A stretch of 64,000 nt of DNA from contig NMRB01000427.1 of the NCBI GenBank assembly GCA_002633025.1, positions 224,459 through 288,458 of the forward strand, written 5' to 3'. Below the pieces are notes generated by a model that saw only the letters and a program-made list of their open reading frames with translations, was not told the origin of the DNA and did not search any database. The translations under genes were made by a program, and so were the position numbers. How positions within the stretch are numbered: position 1 is the stretch's first letter; each line of letters starts with the position of its first letter. The DNA comes from Notospermus geniculatus (Eukaryota; Nemertea; Pilidiophora; Heteronemertea; Lineidae). Below, piece by piece: positions 59,201-64,000 of this stretch.

Positions 59201-61003
59201 CCTTCATTTTCTCTACCTACCTCGCTAGTGCATCAGATGCAGTGGTGATATTGCTTGCTCTGACTCCATCCCTGTACGTTCCACTGCTCCTCATTGTATC
59301 AGAAGTGCGTAACCCACCAGTATAATTCATTCGGGAAGTACCATTCAAACCAGAGGTATGATTCAATCTGGCAGACTGACTGACAGCTGCCCTCTCTTCC
59401 TTCACTTCTTCACGACGAGCAGAAGCAACACGGACTTGTGCCTTCTTTGCCTGCTCATTCAACCATTCCATGTGGTCCTGGTCGACACTTATATCAAGCC
59501 GTGGGATATTTGCCGTTTTATTTCGATGTGATGACAACTGACTCAAATCTCTACTTCTCAGTGGTTCAAAAGTCAGATCCTGGGTTGTAGCCATGGTATT
59601 CATAGTCTCTGTACGCTCAAATTTTTCTTCCTGTATTTCCTTGCTGCCAGACTTACTACCAGCTGAGCGCTTCTTTGGTGGATTGTAGTACTTGAACTGG
59701 CTGAGTTTAGACTGTACGTTTTTCGTATTCAGAGTCCTTGGAGTGAAGGGTTTGCCCTCTTTGAACCTATGGGCATGATCATCCAACAAGTCTCCAGCGA
59801 TTCCCTTCCTTGGCGTTGATACATTTGGATTCCCACTTCCAGCTTTGAGAGTGTCTGGAATCATAGACTTCATAGGACGAGGACTCCTGTACGTATTAGG
59901 ATTGTTGTACGAGTCTGCTACCATTCGGTCCACCATCTTCATGTCCTCAGTATTTGCCCTCTCAATATAGACGTCATGATTTGGCTGGGAATGTTGATGA
60001 GTTATTGTGCTTTTGACAATAGCCCCGACCTCTGGATCATCATCCTGTCCGGAGAGAGAACAAATTTATTAGCAAGTGAAAATGTGCTTTACAGAAGAGG
60101 AAACAGTGAGTATCTTTGAGAAGGAATGGAATGTGTGACAGTAAATGCAGTTTTCATGATTTCTAAAAATTACTTACAAAATAATCCTCGTAGGCTTGAT
60201 CCTGGTCAGCATATGACTGATTAGATGCAATTGACATCCTGGAATTAGGCCGCGAATTTGCATTACTCCGACTGCCACCTCTCTTCTTGGTTTCATTTCT
60301 TCGGACTCTGTCACGAACTGGAAAATAGACAGATGGCACCATATTAAAGCACATTATATGTACACACGTACTTCAAGTACCTGATGAGTTTATCTTGGTG
60401 GGCCTCATTCATTGTCAGGACTTACTGTACTTTTCAAAGGTAGGTAAGTCTTACCTTTTGTGCAAGATGTCCAGGCTTTGGGGGCTTTGTTGTCAATGGC
60501 AGCTGAAAGACCCAAAATGACAATAAATAACAGTGGGGAACAGTGAAAAATATTGCTGCAAAATGCTAACAATTTGTAAGAAAATTACATGGCAATGGAT
60601 TGGATCTCAGCCACAAGAATAACAGGGTGTGCCTTTTCATTGAAAATAATCCTCTCAATCAATAAACAACATTTACACGACCACTGATAATACTGATAGG
60701 ATAGCAATACAGAGTAAAGTCGAAGAAATCACAAGTAAAAACCTCCCTTACATTTCGCATTATTCACCCGCCTGTAGTGGGCATTCAAATGATCCAGGAC
60801 AACATACTGCGTCATCAGTTTACTTGAAGTTGGAGCGAGAGCTGAAAGGGAAAATTATTCAATGTTAGCAAGGCATGTTGAAATCTCCTGCTTTTCTGAC
60901 GAAGTTACAGTTATAATTAATATCTAATATATAATCAAACAATACTTACGGCTACTTCTGAGACCCAAATGACCTTTCAGATCATCATGGGGACCGGCTG
61001 CAC
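53244..61003 (-). CDS. SPATA7: Spermatogenesis-associated protein 7 homolog; 5' exon(s) not found
   Basis: SPATA7 is a ciliary transition-zone protein that works with RPGRIP1 in photoreceptors. Minus-strand exons: 61003-60950, 60841-60752, 60502-60455, 60317-60178, 60044-59221, 55490-55432, 55080-55003, 54901-54844, 54629-53244. Family landmarks: LKGHLGLRSS, LDHLNAHYRRVNNAK, GDLLDDHAHRF, KPFTPRTLNTKNVQSKLSQF (human LPFTPRTLKT...FLSQYRYY), REEELQYLEFVSDVTSDVLD, LKQVFEHHIEQKK and RALLDKLRADLGI. The visible part is about 910 aa against 599 in human. The excess is mostly the last exon, an acidic/serine-rich tail with many (K/R)GS repeats ending DDDDDF. Oddity: the 824-nt exon ends in phase 2 while the next exon's obvious acceptor (CTTTTAG) needs phase 0. 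Either a small exon of 3n+1 nt was missed in the 3.7-kb intron, or an acceptor 8 nt further in (ATATGAG) is used, which restores the frame. The first visible exon enters in phase 1, so a 5' exon lies above 61003. Confidence 0.9.
55804..56327. repeat. Duplicated segment in a SPATA7 intron, copy 1
   Basis: About 520 bp repeated at 57044-57567 at very high identity. Indels: GCATTGCCATTAATACC here against GCATTAATACC, and TTTCACCCGTAG against TTTCACCCTGACCCGTAG. Both strands have open frames of 80-96 codons that are conserved only because the DNA is duplicated. No protein family was recognised. Confidence 0.85.
56418..56953. mobile_element. Inverted-repeat element between the two copies
   Basis: GTTACAAACTCTACCCAGGT and onward through GATTTAGAGACCT at the left is repeated as its reverse complement at the right (AGGTCTCTAAATCAGAACCT ... 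AGTTTGTAAC), giving arms of about 40 bp. It lies wholly in the spacer between the duplicated segments. Bases 56501-56532 are a perfect 32-bp palindrome (AACCAACATACGCTAA and its complement). Confidence 0.6.
57044..57567. repeat. Duplicated segment in a SPATA7 intron, copy 2
   Basis: Second copy of 55804-56327. It starts at CTACACACACTTGAAG and ends at AATACTAAC, as copy 1 does, while outer flanks differ. There is no N between the copies, so this may be a real tandem duplication or repeat rather than a haplotype overlap. Confidence 0.85.
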
Positions 61004-62741
61004 CTAGAGTAGAAAGAAAGAAGTAAATGTCAAAAATCTGGTGACACTAGGCAACCTAAAAAAAATTGTTTTTCATTCTTTTTTTCCAAAATTAGGGGCG
61101 GGGAGGATTTTTTTACTCTTTATTTTTTATTTTCAATTTTGGCATCGATTTTATGACAAGACTTTAAGGCTTATAGTCATCATAACCCAAACCCAAGTCA
61201 TGACATGTGTTTTCTCTGTTCCAAAACGCTCCAGATGACGATTAGTGATGTTGTTGAATGATAGGACCAGGTGGTGAACGTAGTCAAGTCTATGGGCGCT
61301 ACAGAGAAGTTTTAGGAAAATAATTTTTTTTTTAAATCGAGGGCCGGTCAATTTTAAATAGGGCTAGGGGGGGGCCTAGGTCTACTGACATTGACAAATT
61401 TTTCCCTGATTTTTTCAATCCTAAGGCTGCGAAACCCATCGTGAGCCCGGCGTAACTTGGTTTGTTTCATATGGTTGCGAAGCTGAGATATCCAGCTTCT
61501 TGGGAAAATTAAAATGGCTTTGGCAAAAAAAATTCTGTGGAAATCATTAATCTAGGCCCCTATATCACCAACGCGACAAAGGTGGAATCGTCAACCCTAG
61601 GCCTATCGAAGCTGAACTTCAGCCTGAAATAGCAAGAAAAATTGCAAAAATTCACCCGATGTTGATGATGGATTTTTGTTGATGCGGTGACAACTGCTTT
61701 TCAAGAATCAGGAAGTGCACACCAACTGGGATCAACTGCGCATACTTTTGGGGAACACATTAGGGCCTAGGCCCTACGCGGACGGCACACCAGGGCATAA
61801 ATTCATCGACGGCCACGACGGCCATTGCCGTCGATGCCCTGCTCTTGGCCGTGCTGCCCTTAAAAAATCAAAAATCAATGCGGCCAAAGTGGCTGTGCCC
61901 TTCCAGTTTGGATGGCCGCCCTGCCCTTTTTGACTATCAAACATGAGAAACCCCCAACTCAGCGAAAAACTCATAAAGTAAACACTAACACCAACGCACA
62001 TATACTGGCGAGTTTGCCAGACGATCCCGACTTGAGAATAGCTTTCACTTCTACAGTGACCTGAACTTTTGGTTTTATTTCTCTGGGATGGAAAGAAATC
62101 GCTTCAAAAACTGTTTGGTTGGATTCCCAATGAAATTTCCTTTCCAATGACATAAAGCTTGCCCGTCTTGGTCATTTTGATGAACAAATCTTTACTTGAT
62201 TAGGCGGCTACAACCGACAGTTGAACACCAGAGCTGGCTTCGCGCCAACTGCTATGCAGACATCTATGTGTGTGCCTACGATCGTAACGATGTTTCTGGT
62301 CAGCCAGTCTGACTAATTAACAGAAATAAGCTGATGATGGACACAATGAGAGGCTCAAATTGGGTGTTTTGTTCAATACCCTGTTGATTTCATTGCAAGC
62401 TTTACTTTATATTAATCATTTTTGGGCCAAGTTATCTGGTGAGTTTGACTCAGTTTGTTTGAAGAAATCTCAAGAGCGGCTCTGAGCCAATCAGAAAATA
62501 CCTTGGTTAATATGGTGTAATGGGCGGGAAATTTGAATTCATTTGTGGAGTCTATCATTTCTTTGCAAAGAAATGATTGGAATGAAAGCAAAACATAAAG
62601 TATATTTTGTGGCTGTGGTGCCCTCAGTGCCTTCTTCAGAATGGCCTTGTGCCCCTGGGTGTGGCCTTGGCGCCCCTAAAATTCAGAAAGTTTCCAAGGC
62701 CAAAGTGGCAGTGTCCAAATGGAGGTCTAATTTAAGGCCTG
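61004..62741. other. Region between SPATA7 and MBIP: expected promoters and 5' exons
   Basis: The two genes point away from each other, so this stretch plus the following gap should hold both promoters and first exons. None could be assigned. Two short segments, near 61876-61892 and 62697-62712, share GGCCAAAGTGGC inside protein-like plus-strand frames (AAKVAV, KAKVAV) and may be remnants of one repeat. Confidence 0.4.
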
Positions 62742-63163
62742 NNNNNNNNNNNNNNNNNNNNNNNNNNNNNNNNNNNNNNNNNNNNNNNNNNNNNNNNNNN
62801 NNNNNNNNNNNNNNNNNNNNNNNNNNNNNNNNNNNNNNNNNNNNNNNNNNNNNNNNNNNNNNNNNNNNNNNNNNNNNNNNNNNNNNNNNNNNNNNNNNNN
62901 NNNNNNNNNNNNNNNNNNNNNNNNNNNNNNNNNNNNNNNNNNNNNNNNNNNNNNNNNNNNNNNNNNNNNNNNNNNNNNNNNNNNNNNNNNNNNNNNNNNN
63001 NNNNNNNNNNNNNNNNNNNNNNNNNNNNNNNNNNNNNNNNNNNNNNNNNNNNNNNNNNNNNNNNNNNNNNNNNNNNNNNNNNNNNNNNNNNNNNNNNNNN
63101 NNNNNNNNNNNNNNNNNNNNNNNNNNNNNNNNNNNNNNNNNNNNNNNNNNNNNNNNNNNNNNN
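62742..63163. other. Assembly gap of 422 N
   Basis: All bases are unknown. The gap probably removes sequence between SPATA7 and the first visible MBIP exon, including upstream MBIP exons. Confidence 1.
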
Positions 63164-63372
63164 GACATGTCTTTTCAGCCTCAAACTAGTAAAAATAAAA
63201 AATAAAAACCTCCCCCCTCTCCACTCATCTGAGAAAAAAAGGACGCGAATCTAATTATTATTTTTACTTGGCCTTAAGGATAAGTTGTATGTTTATGACA
63301 ATCATAGTCTTGTTTAGTTTCAAGCCACCTCTCGGAGATAACATTGAGTTAGTGACAAGTTCTCTATTTCAG

Positions 63373-63703
63373 GATGTTTTGAAGACGTCATCAGTCCAAC
63401 AGGTTCGGGAGTCATCTCATGAAGAAAAGACAAAGAACAGCAATCGGCTGATTGATCCTAATTTAGTCCAGGTTAGAGCTGAGAAAGCTGAGGTATGATA
63501 TTGTATGATTTGGCAGACGTGCCCATTCAGTGGACATTTGAGATTGTATTTGATTGTCCTATCTTACATTTTGAGGTGTGCTAGTTCAGTTTTCATTTTC
63601 TTCCAGATAGAGAGACGGATTACAGCATTCATTGAGAGGAAACAGCAAGAGGTTGATGAAAACAATAAAAGGGAGTTTTGCAATGTCTTTTCTATAGATG
63701 ATG
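63373..63703 (+). CDS. MBIP: MAP3K12-binding inhibitory protein 1; two internal exons, gene partial
   Basis: MBIP inhibits the kinase DLK/MAP3K12 and is a subunit of the ATAC histone acetyltransferase complex. Two exons are visible: 63373-63492 (120 nt, phase 0 in and out) and 63607-63703 (97 nt, ends phase 1). The translation IDPNLVQVRAEKAE joined to IERRITAFIERKQQEVDENN and KREFCNV follows the human FDPEVVQIKAGKAEIDRRISAFIERK region closely. The 5' exons are upstream, probably in or near the gap. The 3' exons, with the coiled-coil, lie beyond the window. A hAT-type MITE sits in the next intron. Confidence 0.92.
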
Positions 63704-63795
63704 GTAGGTTAGGGAAGTTTCCACTGAGTTTGAAACAGTGCATGGAATAGTTTGAAACAGGCATAAATCAAAATGAACAGTGACTTCATTGCCAC

Positions 63796-63970
63796 CACAG
63801 GGACGTGACTCGTACAGGATATGGATGTTAATGTCAGCCCCCAGGAACAATGCCCTGGCCCTAGTATAGGCCTAGAGAGAGAAATTTTTCTCTCGGTGTA
63901 TGTTACTAGGGCCGGGGCATTGTTCGTGGGGGCTGACAACATCATACCCCGTACGCGTTAAGTCCCTGTG
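63796..63970. mobile_element. hAT-type foldback MITE with 8-bp target duplication
   Basis: The element runs CACAGGGACGTGACTCGTAC ... GTACGCGTTAAGTCCCTGTG, with arms of about 80 bp (shared inner words TGTCAGCCCCCA and GGCCCTAGTA) around a short AGAGAGAAATTTTTCTCTC turn. ATTGCCAC occurs directly outside both ends (63788-63795 and 63971-63978). CA...TG ends plus an 8-bp duplication identify the hAT superfamily. It lies in an MBIP intron and has no coding capacity. Confidence 0.85.
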
Positions 63971-64000
63971 ATTGCCACAGGACAACAATAAATGGGGTGT

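Noticed and set aside
62543-63205. 220-codon plus-strand open frame
   Set aside because: It is open only because it runs through the 422-N gap. The flanking sequence is low-complexity and matches no family.

Overview
The window is animal nuclear DNA. Genes are interrupted by GT-AG introns of roughly 0.1-3.7 kb, intergenic DNA is full of short inverted-repeat elements, and every recognisable gene is a deuterostome-type single-copy housekeeping or ciliary gene. The dense GGCCTA and ACATGTA words, the gene content and the heavy haplotype polymorphism suggest a marine invertebrate deuterostome, most likely an echinoderm. The species is not determined. It is an unpolished assembly with five single-N joins (9317, 24008, 24583, 50293, 53000) and one 422-base gap (62742-63163).

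Layout. 1-4.1 kb: no gene, several inverted-repeat elements. 4.1-9.6 kb, minus: ALDH6A1, complete in 14 coding exons. 10.95-13.4 kb, minus: LIN52, lacking only its first coding exon. 15.9-17.4 kb, minus: DMAC2L/ATP5S, complete in 4 exons, head-to-head with NEPRO on the plus strand (18.3-21.5 kb, 9 exons, one apparent frameshift). 21.6-24.8 kb: a haplotype-stitched repeat block holding both the filled and the empty site of one transposon. 24.8-33.2 kb, plus: DHX57, complete in 23 coding exons (1330 aa). 33.4-36.1 kb: foldback elements, a TA-flanked inverted-repeat element and a tRNA-derived SINE. 36-53 kb: no recognisable protein gene, but 39-48 kb carries a diverged tandem array of blocks that look like minus-strand 3' splice sites with a G-rich tract upstream. 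53.2-61.0 kb, minus: SPATA7, 5' end not seen. 63.4-63.7 kb, plus: two internal exons of MBIP, continuing beyond the window.

The gene products do not form one pathway. ALDH6A1 (valine and thymine catabolism) and DMAC2L (respiratory-chain or ATP-synthase related) are mitochondrial. LIN52 (MuvB/DREAM) and MBIP (ATAC acetyltransferase, DLK inhibition) are nuclear regulators. NEPRO is nucleolar, DHX57 is an RNA helicase and SPATA7 is a ciliary transition-zone protein. Their linkage is informative: from general knowledge, five of the seven human orthologues (ALDH6A1, LIN52, DMAC2L, SPATA7, MBIP) lie on human chromosome 14, which points to an old conserved linkage group.

The most unusual structures are the 39-48 kb array of candidate alternative terminal exons, the co-assembled filled/empty transposon site at 21.6-24.4 kb, and the families of short foldback transposons, several with readable target-site duplications.
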